Below are positions 1 through 6,433 of a stretch of DNA of 15,934 nucleotides, piece after piece (the stretch's first letter is position 1; every line of letters starts with the position of its first letter). The notes under the pieces are model-generated. The model searched no databases. It had not been told where the DNA came from and worked only from the letters and a program-made list of their open reading frames with translations. Made by a program: the position numbers and the translations under genes. The DNA lies in NCBI GenBank assembly GCA_947372155.1, contig CANBSM010000020.1, positions 1-15,934 on the forward strand, in the 5' to 3' direction. Origin of the DNA: Burkholderiaceae bacterium. GTDB taxonomy: Bacteria > Pseudomonadota > Gammaproteobacteria > Burkholderiales > Burkholderiaceae.

Positions 1-1483
1 GAAAGCTAGATAACACCCACAAACCAATAGTCATCAGCAAAATAATTCCGCCAACACGGCGCAAAAAGATTTCTGCTCTTTGCCACAAGCTAATTGCTAA
101 ATTACCTAGGCGAGGCAAGTGATAACTTGGCAACTCCATCATGAGCGCATTCATCCTAAATTGCTCACTCGTAAAGCGCTTCAGAATCCAGGCCACCGCC
201 ATCGCGCCCAAAATTCCAGCGAGATACAGCAAGAATAAAACCAGGCCTTGTAAATCGATGCCCGCCCATAGCTTTTGCTCTGGAATGAATGCTGATATCA
301 ATAAGGCATATACCGGCAGACGTGCAGAACAAGTCATCATGGGTGCAATCAGAATCGTCACCATGCGATCACGCGCATTAGAGATGCTTCTGGTGGCCAT
401 AATTCCAGGGATGGCGCAAGCAAAGCTGGAGAGAAGTGGAATGAAGGATCTACCCGATAAGCCAACAGAGCCCATCACCCTATCGAGTAAATAGGCAGCC
501 CTTGGAAGATAACCTGACTCTTCTAGCAAAAGAATAAAGAAGAACAAAATCAGAATTTGCGGCAAGAAAATCACCACACCACCTAAGCCTGCCAAAATTC
601 CATTGATCAATAGACTACGCATCCATCCATTGGGCAATACTTCGACGATCTGAGCACCCAGAAAGTCTACTGCGGATTTAATCAGGTCCATGGGTACCGT
701 AGCCCAACTGAAAACGGCCTGAAAAATACAGAAGAGTAAGGCCACCAAAATGATGGGGCCAAAAACTGGATGAAGTAGTACGGCATCTAAGCGATCGCTC
801 AATTGATCGGGAATGATTTGATCTAGCTTGAGGTTTTGCAGAATTCGTTGAACTTGAATATTGTCAGATTCAGTATGGGCAATATGAGAGGCGACATTCT
901 CTAGGGTCGCATCACTAGTACCTGAGCGTAACCCATTGAGATTACGCCAGTCCAGATTCGATAAGAACTGCTTGATTTCATCAGCGCCATCAGACTGAAT
1001 GCCAATGCTCGTCAGAACCGGCAAACCTAATTCATTCGAAAGTGCAGCGGTGTCGATTTGCAAACCTTGACGCTTAGCAATATCAAGCATATTGAGCACT
1101 ACGATACAAGGCAGCCCCAAGCGCTTTGCAGCAAGTACTAAACGCAAGTTACGACGCAAATTCATGGCGCTCAATACGCAAATGACTAAGTCAGGACGTT
1201 TTTCACCTTCAGCCCGACCAAGCAGTACGTTACAGGTCACACGCTCATCCAAGGATCTTGGATACAGGCTGTATGCACCAGGCAAATCCAACAGGCGAAT
1301 ATTTTTTCCGGACTCGAGCGATAGGCGCCCTTCTTTGCGCTCAACAGTAACGCCTGAATAGTTCGCTACCTTTTGACGACTTCCAGTCAGCAAATTGAAT
1401 AATGCCGTTTTGCCACAATTGGGATTACCCAACAAGGCTACTAGTGGCTCATTCGAGAAAAAGTGAACTTTAGATTCAGACAT
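1..1483 (-). CDS. feoB: Ferrous iron transporter FeoB (3' end cut by window edge)
   Basis: Inner-membrane Fe2+ permease with an N-terminal cytosolic GTPase domain. Reading leftward from the ATG at 1483, about 494 residues are visible. The GTPase signatures are G1 GNPNCGKT (residues 19-26), G3 DLPG (66-69) and G4 NMLD (131-134). A linker follows, then hydrophobic membrane segments. Both FeoB Gate-type motifs are present: SFACAIPGIMATR, and a later MMTCSARLPVY, each containing a cysteine. FeoB proteins are usually over 600 residues, so the final membrane helices lie outside the window. The start overlaps the end of feoA by 8 bp, which implies translational coupling in one Fur-controlled operon. 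One oddity: the segment before the conserved NL reads VLSAMNL, where FeoB usually has an Asp (VDATNL). Family assignment is very secure. Confidence 0.97.
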   Translation of the reverse strand, partial: MSESKVHFFSNEPLVALLGNPNCGKTALFNLLTGSRQKVANYSGVTVERKEGRLSLESGKNIRLLDLPGAYSLYPRSLDERVTCNVLLGRAEGEKRPDLVICVLSAMNLRRNLRLVLAAKRLGLPCIVVLNMLDIAKRQGLQIDTAALSNELGLPVLTSIGIQSDGADEIKQFLSNLDWRNLNGLRSGTSDATLENVASHIAHTESDNIQVQRILQNLKLDQIIPDQLSDRLDAVLLHPVFGPIILVALLFCIFQAVFSWATVPMDLIKSAVDFLGAQIVEVLPNGWMRSLLINGILAGLGGVVIFLPQILILFFFILLLEESGYLPRAAYLLDRVMGSVGLSGRSFIPLLSSFACAIPGIMATRSISNARDRMVTILIAPMMTCSARLPVYALLISAFIPEQKLWAGIDLQGLVLFLLYLAGILGAMAVAWILKRFTSEQFRMNALMMELPSYHLPRLGNLAISLWQRAEIFLRRVGGIILLMTIGLWVLSSF

Positions 1484-1721
1484 GTGGAATAGCGTCGACC
1501 GTAATCATGCGTGCCTCTGCTTGACGCAATGCGAATGTGGAGGCTCCGACGCGAACCATATACGGACCCTTCCCAAGCAAACCTTTACGCAGAACAGTCA
1601 CCTGTTCACCAGGTAAAAACCCAATATCTTCCAGCTGCCCCTTAATTTGAGGGGCACCCTTAGGCGCGTTAACAGCGCTGACTCGGTAAAGAACTTGCAA
1701 ATCAACCTGGTCCAAATGCAT
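1476..1721 (-). CDS. feoA: Ferrous iron transport accessory protein FeoA
   Basis: Small cytosolic SH3-fold protein required for FeoB function. At 81 residues it has the usual FeoA length. It shows the family pattern: a G-Q-L-x-D-I-G-F-L-P-G-E turn (about residues 28-39), then short beta strands with V-T-V-L-R-K and G-P-Y-M-V-R-V-G. It is the first gene of the leftward feoAB operon, and its last codons overlap the feoB start. No clear Shine-Dalgarno sequence precedes the ATG; the bases just upstream read as CCTCC in the coding direction. A TATAAT-like -10 element lies at 1762-1767 on this strand, between the two Fur-box-like palindromes, so repression by Fe-Fur is expected. The start fits family length and no better alternative is in frame. 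Confidence 0.93.
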   Translation of the reverse strand: MHLDQVDLQVLYRVSAVNAPKGAPQIKGQLEDIGFLPGEQVTVLRKGLLGKGPYMVRVGASTFALRQAEARMITVDAIPHV

Positions 1722-1747
1722 GGAGGATTGTCACTTTTATCAATAAA

Positions 1748-1762
1748 TAGGAACGATTCTCA
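1748..1762. promoter_or_regulatory. Candidate Fur box 1 (feoA-proximal)
   Basis: TAGGAACGATTCTCA resembles the Fur 7-1-7 consensus TGATAATnATTATCA. One half (TGAGAAT on the minus strand) is good and the other (TAGGAAC) is degenerate. It adjoins the TATAAT-like -10 (1762-1767, minus strand) for feoA. The Fur assignment is inferred from sequence and from feoAB being a classical Fur target. Confidence 0.6.
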
Positions 1763-1777
1763 TTATATACCTTATAC

Positions 1778-1805
1778 TTGAGAATGGTTCTCATTTACAT
1801 ATACA
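1778..1805 (+). promoter_or_regulatory. Candidate promoter of the cupredoxin-like/OMP operon
   Basis: TTGAGA (1778-1783) and TATACA (1800-1805), with a 16-bp spacer, form a plausible sigma70 promoter that overlaps Fur box 2. The ATG at 1813 is only 7 bases after the -10. Initiation there would therefore give a leaderless or nearly leaderless mRNA, which agrees with the absence of any Shine-Dalgarno sequence. Confidence 0.4.
1779..1793. promoter_or_regulatory. Candidate Fur box 2, near-perfect 7-1-7 palindrome
   Basis: TGAGAATGGTTCTCA is a 7-1-7 inverted repeat with a single mismatch (TGAGAAT against TGAGAAC). It matches the Fur consensus in most positions. It lies 31 bp, centre to centre, from box 1, in the gap between divergent feoA and the cupredoxin-like gene. 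It overlaps the best rightward -35 candidate, so a single repressor could shut both operons. Confidence 0.72.
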
Positions 1806-1812
1806 CTCATTT

Positions 1813-2154
1813 ATGAATAATACTTATACAAAACAGTTACTTATCAGCATTTTCTTATTGTTAAATTTGACAAATATCTCCTATGGAGCAAGCAACGATA
1901 TCCAGATTTCAATTAAAAATGGACGATTTTTACCATCAGAAATCGATGTCCCGGCTGATACCAAAGTAAAACTGACGATTGAAAACCTAGATGACACTCC
2001 AGAGGAATTTGAAAGTTACGACCTCAACAGAGAGGTATTAATCAAGGCCAAAAGCAAGACCTCTTTCTACATCGGACCTTTAAGTCCTGGCATCTATAAA
2101 TTTGAAGGTGAATTTAGCCCTGAAACCGCTCAAGGTGTAGTGAGGGTTAAATGA
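1813..2154 (+). CDS. Exported cupredoxin-fold protein lacking copper ligands, Fur-linked
   Basis: A 113-residue protein with a signal peptide (about residues 1-25, hydrophobic LLISIFLLLNL core, cleavage near YGA-S). One cupredoxin-like beta-sandwich follows. The stretch N-L-D-D-T-P-E-E-F-E-S-Y-D-L-N-R-E and the closing G-E-F-x-x-x-T-A-Q-G resemble EfeO/FtrB-type cupredoxins found in iron uptake operons. What is odd: the mature part contains no Cys, His or Met, so the usual type-1 copper ligands are missing. The position where related proteins, as I recall them, carry His after GEF reads GEFSPETAQG. It is rich in Asp and Glu. The stop overlaps the next gene's start (ATGA), so the two form one operon. 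A periplasmic role in iron handling is inferred from the Fur boxes and divergent feoAB. Copper-dependent ferroxidase activity looks unlikely. Confidence 0.85.
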   Translation: MNNTYTKQLLISIFLLLNLTNISYGASNDIQISIKNGRFLPSEIDVPADTKVKLTIENLDDTPEEFESYDLNREVLIKAKSKTSFYIGPLSPGIYKFEGEFSPETAQGVVRVK

Positions 2155-2915
2155 TGATGAGAAATAATTTAATACAAGGCTTGTGTTGCCTCACCCTTCT
2201 TTCTGTCAGTGCATTAGTTCATGCTGGAGAATACCTAAGTGGGCCAGCAGATTACATCTACACCCCAAGAGTGGAAGAAGGCGAAAGAGAGATCGATACC
2301 AAGTTTGGAACCCAGACTCCAAGAAGCGGTGAAGACAACAGACAATCAGGCGCTTCCATTGGATTTGGATATGGCGTGAACTCCTGGTGGTTTACGGAGA
2401 TTTATGGAAAAGTCATTTGGGATGGCACTAACTCCCAATTTGATGCTGTGGAGTGGGAGAATAAATTTCAATTAACGGAAACTGGAAAATATCCTGTTGA
2501 TATCGGCTTCTTGCTTGAGTTAGAGCGCCCTCAAAATCGCAATGAAGGCTATGAAGCCAAATACGGTTTCTTATTTCAAAGCGAATGGAAAAAGTGGGTC
2601 GCCAATCTCAACGTCTTGATGCAAGGGCATTACACGGGCACCGAAAATCAGGGGACCTATTTCGGCTACCAGGGTCAGGTGAAGTACCGCCTTCAGCCAG
2701 AGCTGGAGCTTGGAGCCCAGATCTACTCATGGCTAGGACAGGTTAATAACTGGAACACTAATGAACAACAACAATCTAGTGCGGGACCAGCCATTTTTGG
2801 GAAAACAAAACTGGGCCGCAAGGAAGCTTTGAAATACAACGTAGCCTACCTCTGGGGAACCACCACCGCATCACCAAAAAACACCATCAGAATGCAGGTA
2901 GAGTACGAATTTTAA
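2151..2915 (+). CDS. Predicted outer-membrane beta-barrel protein, iron-regulated context
   Basis: A 254-residue protein with a signal peptide ending near V-H-A-G (about residue 25). After it come alternating aromatic/hydrophobic strands rich in Tyr, Trp and Gly (IGFGYGVNSWWFTEIYGKV, YGFLFQSEWKKW, GYQGQVKYRL) and a C-terminal VEYEF ending in Phe, a typical signal for BAM-dependent outer-membrane assembly. I do not recognise a named family. There is no TonB box or plug domain, and at this size it would be a small barrel and not a TonB receptor. Three consecutive ATG codons (2151, 2154, 2157) follow GAGGG at 2142-2146. ATG 2154 has the best spacing, but the mature protein is unaffected. It is translationally coupled to the cupredoxin-like gene. 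A role in iron passage or sensing at the outer membrane is inference from context only. Confidence 0.82.
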   Translation: MMMRNNLIQGLCCLTLLSVSALVHAGEYLSGPADYIYTPRVEEGEREIDTKFGTQTPRSGEDNRQSGASIGFGYGVNSWWFTEIYGKVIWDGTNSQFDAVEWENKFQLTETGKYPVDIGFLLELERPQNRNEGYEAKYGFLFQSEWKKWVANLNVLMQGHYTGTENQGTYFGYQGQVKYRLQPELELGAQIYSWLGQVNNWNTNEQQQSSAGPAIFGKTKLGRKEALKYNVAYLWGTTTASPKNTIRMQVEYEF

Positions 2916-2946
2916 GAACAAGAGCTCAATCTCTGCTATGTTCTTA
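2913..2946 (+). terminator. Possible weak terminator or mRNA-end hairpin
   Basis: Perfect 8-bp arms TAAGAACA (2913-2920) and TGTTCTTA (2939-2946), with a smaller AGAG/CTCT stem inside. It begins at the stop codon of the barrel gene. There is only a weak T-rich tail, so intrinsic termination may be inefficient. Confidence 0.4.
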
Positions 2947-2983
2947 TTAAATACAACCTTTTACCCATTCTGCCTAGCCTCTT

Positions 2984-3610
2984 ATGTACCTACCAAAACA
3001 TTTTTTAGTTGAAGATCAAGCGGTATTAGCCCAGCTGATTTCTGAATATCCATTAGCGACTATCGTTGCTAATCTGGATGACCATTTTGAAATCAACCAC
3101 CTACCGCTCATGCTGAGCTCCGACAAAACCAAGCTTTACGGACATGTCGCCAGAATGAATCCACTCGTTAAAGTTGCGAACAGTAACAATAAATCTATTG
3201 CAGCAATCTTTAATGGACCGAATGCGTATGTGACCCCATCTTGGTATCCATCAAAACAAGAGAGTGGGAAAGTAGTTCCAACCTGGAACTATGCTGTGGT
3301 TCACGCGGAAGGCAGCATCAAGTTGATTGAGGATGCGCAGTGGTTGAGGAGTCATGTCTCACAAATGACCAATCTTCATGAGCCCACCTATCAATCCACC
3401 TGGAAGTTAGATGATGCTCCGGAAGAATACGTGCAGATGATGCTCAAGGCCATCATTGGCATCGAGATTGAGGTCGGTAGTTTGGTGGGTAAATTTAAGC
3501 TAAGCCAGAACCGGCCGGCCGAAGACTATGACGCAGTAGTAGGACAACTAGAGAAGTCGCCACAAGAAGCCTTACAAGAGATGCTGAAGTTCATGAGAGC
3601 ACCCAAGTAA
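2984..3610 (+). CDS. PaiB-family FMN-binding protein
   Basis: A 208-residue cytosolic protein of the PaiB / FMN-binding split-barrel family (FMN_bind_2 type). Diagnostic features are the N-terminal MYLPKHF, the NHLPLML segment (residues about 38-44) with the following GHVARMNP, and the AYVTPSWYPSK block containing VPTWNYAVVHAEG (about 79-108). The usual C-terminal IGIEIEV-x-x-L-VGKFKLSQNR completes the family pattern at standard length. Bacillus PaiB acts with PaiA as a regulator of protease and sporulation genes; in proteobacteria the molecular role is largely unassigned, and FMN or heme binding is only suggested. It stands 68 bp downstream of the barrel gene on the same strand, separated by a possible hairpin, and converges on modA with a 7-bp gap. 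No clear ribosome site precedes the ATG. Confidence 0.88.
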   Translation: MYLPKHFLVEDQAVLAQLISEYPLATIVANLDDHFEINHLPLMLSSDKTKLYGHVARMNPLVKVANSNNKSIAAIFNGPNAYVTPSWYPSKQESGKVVPTWNYAVVHAEGSIKLIEDAQWLRSHVSQMTNLHEPTYQSTWKLDDAPEEYVQMMLKAIIGIEIEVGSLVGKFKLSQNRPAEDYDAVVGQLEKSPQEALQEMLKFMRAPK

Positions 3611-3617
3611 TTAGCAA

Positions 3618-4385
3618 CTAAGGCGTGGTGTAACCATACCTTTGCAGAATGGATTTGGCCTGATGCCCCTGCATAAAGCGATACAAATCCACTGACTCTT
3701 GAGGCGCGCCCTTGATTAACACCATGCGCTGTTTAATGGGTTCATATAATTTTGTATCAACCAATAAGAAGCTCGTTTGCTTTGTCACCTCAGGCGACTT
3801 CGCTAGAGAAAGTGCAGTAAAACCAATATCCGCTGCGCCGCTCATTACATAAGTTGTAGCGGCCCCAATATTGTCCGCATAAACAAGCTTATCTTTAGCG
3901 AGATCCGAAAGCCCTTCAGCTTTTAAATACTGAACCGCGGCTCTACCATAGGGTGCAAGCTCGGGCTTTGCGATCGCTATCTTATTCGCCTTACTAATAG
4001 CCTTGGCTATATCTGTCTTGCTATCCAGCAAACGAATACCAGAAGAAGTTTTAGTGAGGATGGCCAACTTACCTATAGCGTAAACCACCCCTTCATCTGT
4101 TGTTCTGCCATTACTAAACAGCTCTAGTGGGAACTGCTCATCAGCAGCAATAAATAAATTAAACGGCGCCCCATTCATGATTTGTGTGGCGAAGTTACCA
4201 GACGAACCATAGACCACCCTGAGCTCGGACTTACCCGTGGCTTTATATGCAGCAGCAATCTCGATAAATGCATCTTTCATATTGGCAGCGACGGCAATAG
4301 TGGAAGTTTGCGCAAAGGCAGTGCCAAAGGAAAAAAGGAATACCGAAAATAAAGTCAGTAGGCGCGTGGTGCTCATGAAATCCAT
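3618..4385 (-). CDS. modA: ModA-like periplasmic molybdate/tungstate-binding protein
   Basis: A 255-residue periplasmic substrate-binding protein of the ModA family. It has a signal peptide (about residues 1-26, cleavage A-F-A-Q). Oxyanion-site motifs follow: AVAAN near residues 31-35, YGSSGNFATQI (59-69; Ser61/Ser62 match the anion-binding Ser-Ser-Gly) and NGAPFNLFIAADE (71-83). The later segment, GAADIGFTALSLA, lacks the Tyr ligand seen in E. coli ModA, as in several other ModA subgroups. Starts at 4385 or 4376 are both possible; 4376 gives a more compact signal peptide. It lies 39 bp downstream of the regulator gene on the same strand, so the two are probably co-transcribed. No modB or modC is present, so the transporter partner must be encoded elsewhere. 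The exact choice between Mo and W cannot be told from sequence. Confidence 0.88.
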   Translation of the reverse strand: MDFMSTTRLLTLFSVFLFSFGTAFAQTSTIAVAANMKDAFIEIAAAYKATGKSELRVVYGSSGNFATQIMNGAPFNLFIAADEQFPLELFSNGRTTDEGVVYAIGKLAILTKTSSGIRLLDSKTDIAKAISKANKIAIAKPELAPYGRAAVQYLKAEGLSDLAKDKLVYADNIGAATTYVMSGAADIGFTALSLAKSPEVTKQTSFLLVDTKLYEPIKQRMVLIKGAPQESVDLYRFMQGHQAKSILQRYGYTTP

Positions 4386-4424
4386 TCTAGTGGATTGATG
4401 TTTGTTTGGCGACCCAAAATAAAA

Positions 4425-5447
4425 CTATAACCATTCCTGAATTTGTCTATTTAAACTGACCGCCTTATATCCCGGCGTCTCTCCAGAAGCGCTTCGTATC
4501 TTCCGAATTAACTTTGATGATTCTGATTGCGCAGTCATTTCTTTATTCATGGCGATAAAGAAAATTTCATCCTTGAGTGGCACAAAACCCAGGCCATTTT
4601 CCAAGGCAATATTCTTTACCCCCAAACCTACATCTGCTTTTCCAGCCAAAATGGCATTGGCGACAGCAGAGTGGGTAAATTCTTCAGCCAGGTATCCATT
4701 AATCTCAGCGGGATCAACACCCTCTTCCATAAGCAGAGTATCCAATAGGAGTCTCGTTCCAGAACCAATCTGGCGATTAATAAAGCGAACTTTTTTGCCA
4801 ACCAAATCTTCTATAGATCGAATATTCAGAGGATTTCCCTTCTTCACAATCAAGCCCTGGGTTCGCTTCATCACTGGATAAATCTCAATGTCATTTTTTG
4901 TTAAGCGCTGATAAATTGCTTTTGAGCTCTTCTGATCAGAGACGTGATATCCAGCAATGTGCGCTTCATTATTCAGCAGTCTCTCCAAAGATTCCCCTGA
5001 ACCAGCAATTTTTAGATCTACCCCACTTACTTCACTAGCCGCTTTTTGAATCACCGAATCGCTACTGGAGAAAAATTTCCAGCGAAGACTTTCTGACTTT
5101 TGTATTTTCTTAATTTCTTTTAGCAAAATGTCATGATATTGAGCATCATGCTTCAAATATCCTGCCTGCATATTTTCAATAAATTGAATTAAAAATTCAC
5201 CAAACTCAGTCAATATTGATCCATGACCCTTGGTCCTAGCAATTAGCGGCATACCCAAAGTTTCTTCGGCCTGATTTAACTTGCCCCAAGCACCCCTGTA
5301 TGAGGTGCCCGATTTTTTGCTGGCAACCACCAAGGAGCTGCCCCGACCAATATCTTTTAACAACTGAGATAGCCATATCAGGTCAATGGAGCTTTTTCCA
5401 TCAGCCTTGGTTTTAACGATGAGGGTTGGTCGCACTTCAATTTGCAT
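4425..5447 (-). CDS. ModE-type winged-helix regulator fused to binding-protein-like sensor
   Basis: A 340-residue one-component regulator. Residues about 24-95 are a ModE/LysR-type winged helix, recognisable from S-Y-R-G-A-W-x-K-L-N and the following LGMPLIAR-x-x-G-x-G-S-x-LTEFG wing. In place of the Mop/TOBE molybdate domain of E. coli ModE, the C-terminal part (about 125-335) resembles a periplasmic-binding-protein-like domain (PBP_like). It shows ELAGSGESLERLL-like geometry, GLIVKKGNPLNI, RFINRQIGSGTRLLLD and ANAILAGKADVGLG, and has no signal peptide. It is therefore a cytoplasmic ligand sensor. It is divergent from tupA (76-bp gap) and upstream of the modA-like gene, so the ligand is most simply molybdate or tungstate, acting on both neighbours. 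The ligand is inferred, not proven. Confidence 0.87.
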   Translation of the reverse strand: MQIEVRPTLIVKTKADGKSSIDLIWLSQLLKDIGRGSSLVVASKKSGTSYRGAWGKLNQAEETLGMPLIARTKGHGSILTEFGEFLIQFIENMQAGYLKHDAQYHDILLKEIKKIQKSESLRWKFFSSSDSVIQKAASEVSGVDLKIAGSGESLERLLNNEAHIAGYHVSDQKSSKAIYQRLTKNDIEIYPVMKRTQGLIVKKGNPLNIRSIEDLVGKKVRFINRQIGSGTRLLLDTLLMEEGVDPAEINGYLAEEFTHSAVANAILAGKADVGLGVKNIALENGLGFVPLKDEIFFIAMNKEMTAQSESSKLIRKIRSASGETPGYKAVSLNRQIQEWL

Positions 5448-5480
5448 GTGTAATCTTTTGCATATTCAATAAGTATTAAT

Positions 5481-5494
5481 GTATGCGATCATAC
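5481..5494. promoter_or_regulatory. Candidate operator palindrome between regulator and tupA
   Basis: GTATG-CGAT-CATAC is a perfect 5-bp inverted repeat with a 4-bp centre. It lies in the 76-bp divergent gap, about 34 bp upstream of the regulator's ATG and 30 bp upstream of tupA. An oxyanion-responsive repressor bound here could control both genes. It does not obviously match the E. coli ModE box, which fits a different recognition sequence. Confidence 0.45.
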
Positions 5495-5523
5495 GACTTT
5501 AATCAACCACTTTGAGCTTGACC

Positions 5524-6348
5524 ATGAATAAAATGATTCGCAGACTTCTTCCCGCTATTTCAATAGCCCTCTCCATATTCGCCACCCAGGTTTGCGCCCA
5601 AGAAAAAAGTATTGTGGTCTCCTCCACCACTTCTACTGAGCAATCTGGCCTCTTCAATTACATGCTGCCTATCTTTAAGATGAAGACTGGTATAGAGGTT
5701 AAGGTTGTAGCCGTTGGAACTGGTCAGGCATTAGATATTGGCCGCCGCGGTGATGCAGATGTGGTGTTTGTTCATGACAAATCTGCCGAAGAGAAGTTTG
5801 TGGAAGAAGGTTTTTCTACTAAGCGTTACGAAGTGATGTACAACGACTTCATTCTCATCGGACCTAAATCAGATCCCGCAAAAATCGGTGGTGGCAAAGA
5901 TATTCAAGTGGCACTCCAAAAAATTTCTGCAGCTCAAGCCCCATTTATTTCGCGCGCAGATAAAAGTGGCACACATGCTGCAGAACTTCGTTACTGGAAA
6001 GGAGCGGGCATTACCCCCTCCTCCAGCCAATCTTGGTACAAGGAAACAGGTTCAGGTATGGGCCCCGCCCTTAATACCGCCTCTGCTATGAATGGCTACA
6101 TTTTGGCTGACCGCGGCACCTGGCTCAGCTTTAAGAATCGTGGCGATCTAGTCATCCTTGTGCAGGGAGATCCAAAGCTATTCAATCAATATGGTGTGAT
6201 GTTGGTTAATCCAGCCAAGTTCCCTCATGTGAAAAAGGTCCAGGGTCAAGAATTTATTGATTGGCTCATCTCAAAAAATGGGCAGGACGTCATTGCTAGC
6301 TACAAGATTGATGGCGAGCAACTCTTCTTTCCGAACGCTAAAAAATAA
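5524..6348 (+). CDS. tupA: TupA-type tungstate-binding protein
   Basis: A periplasmic substrate-binding protein for tungstate ABC import, 274 residues from the ATG at 5524. An in-frame TTG at 5512 is possible but adds only MSLT. The signal peptide ends near V-C-A-Q (residue 25). The TupA hallmark follows at once: VVSSTTSTEQSGL (31-43), equivalent to the TTTS oxyanion motif. Next come AVGTGQALDIGRRGDADVVF and VHD, and later FISRADKSGTHAAE with an ETGSGMG segment. These are characteristic of TupA and separate it clearly from ModA. The gene is transcribed away from the ModE-like regulator, with a candidate operator in the gap, and ends at a strong terminator. tupB and tupC do not follow, which is unusual, as the three normally form an operon. 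Function is secure at family level; ligand specificity is inferred. Confidence 0.93.
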   Translation: MNKMIRRLLPAISIALSIFATQVCAQEKSIVVSSTTSTEQSGLFNYMLPIFKMKTGIEVKVVAVGTGQALDIGRRGDADVVFVHDKSAEEKFVEEGFSTKRYEVMYNDFILIGPKSDPAKIGGGKDIQVALQKISAAQAPFISRADKSGTHAAELRYWKGAGITPSSSQSWYKETGSGMGPALNTASAMNGYILADRGTWLSFKNRGDLVILVQGDPKLFNQYGVMLVNPAKFPHVKKVQGQEFIDWLISKNGQDVIASYKIDGEQLFFPNAKK

Positions 6349-6360
6349 TCTAGTCCCATC

Positions 6361-6391
6361 AAGCAAAAAGCCCGCATCTGCGGGCTTTTTT
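6361..6391. terminator. Strong bidirectional intrinsic terminator after tupA
   Basis: GCCCGC (6370-6375), loop ATCT, GCGGGC (6380-6385), flanked by five A on the left and six T on the right. This gives a GC-rich stem with U-tracts in both directions. It can end tupA transcripts and those of the leftward gene ending at 6434. Confidence 0.93.
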
Positions 6392-6433
6392 ACAACCGGC
6401 CTACTGACCAGTTATTTGCTGCTTATTTCATAC

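Noticed and set aside
141..494. Plus-strand open frame of 117 codons, and the smaller one at 1092-1361
   Set aside because: Both lie antisense inside feoB, whose motifs are unmistakable on the other strand; the predicted proteins show no domain.
4549..4881. Plus-strand frames of 110 and 73 codons inside the regulator gene
   Set aside because: Antisense to a well-supported ModE-like/PBP fusion; no recognisable fold or ribosome site.
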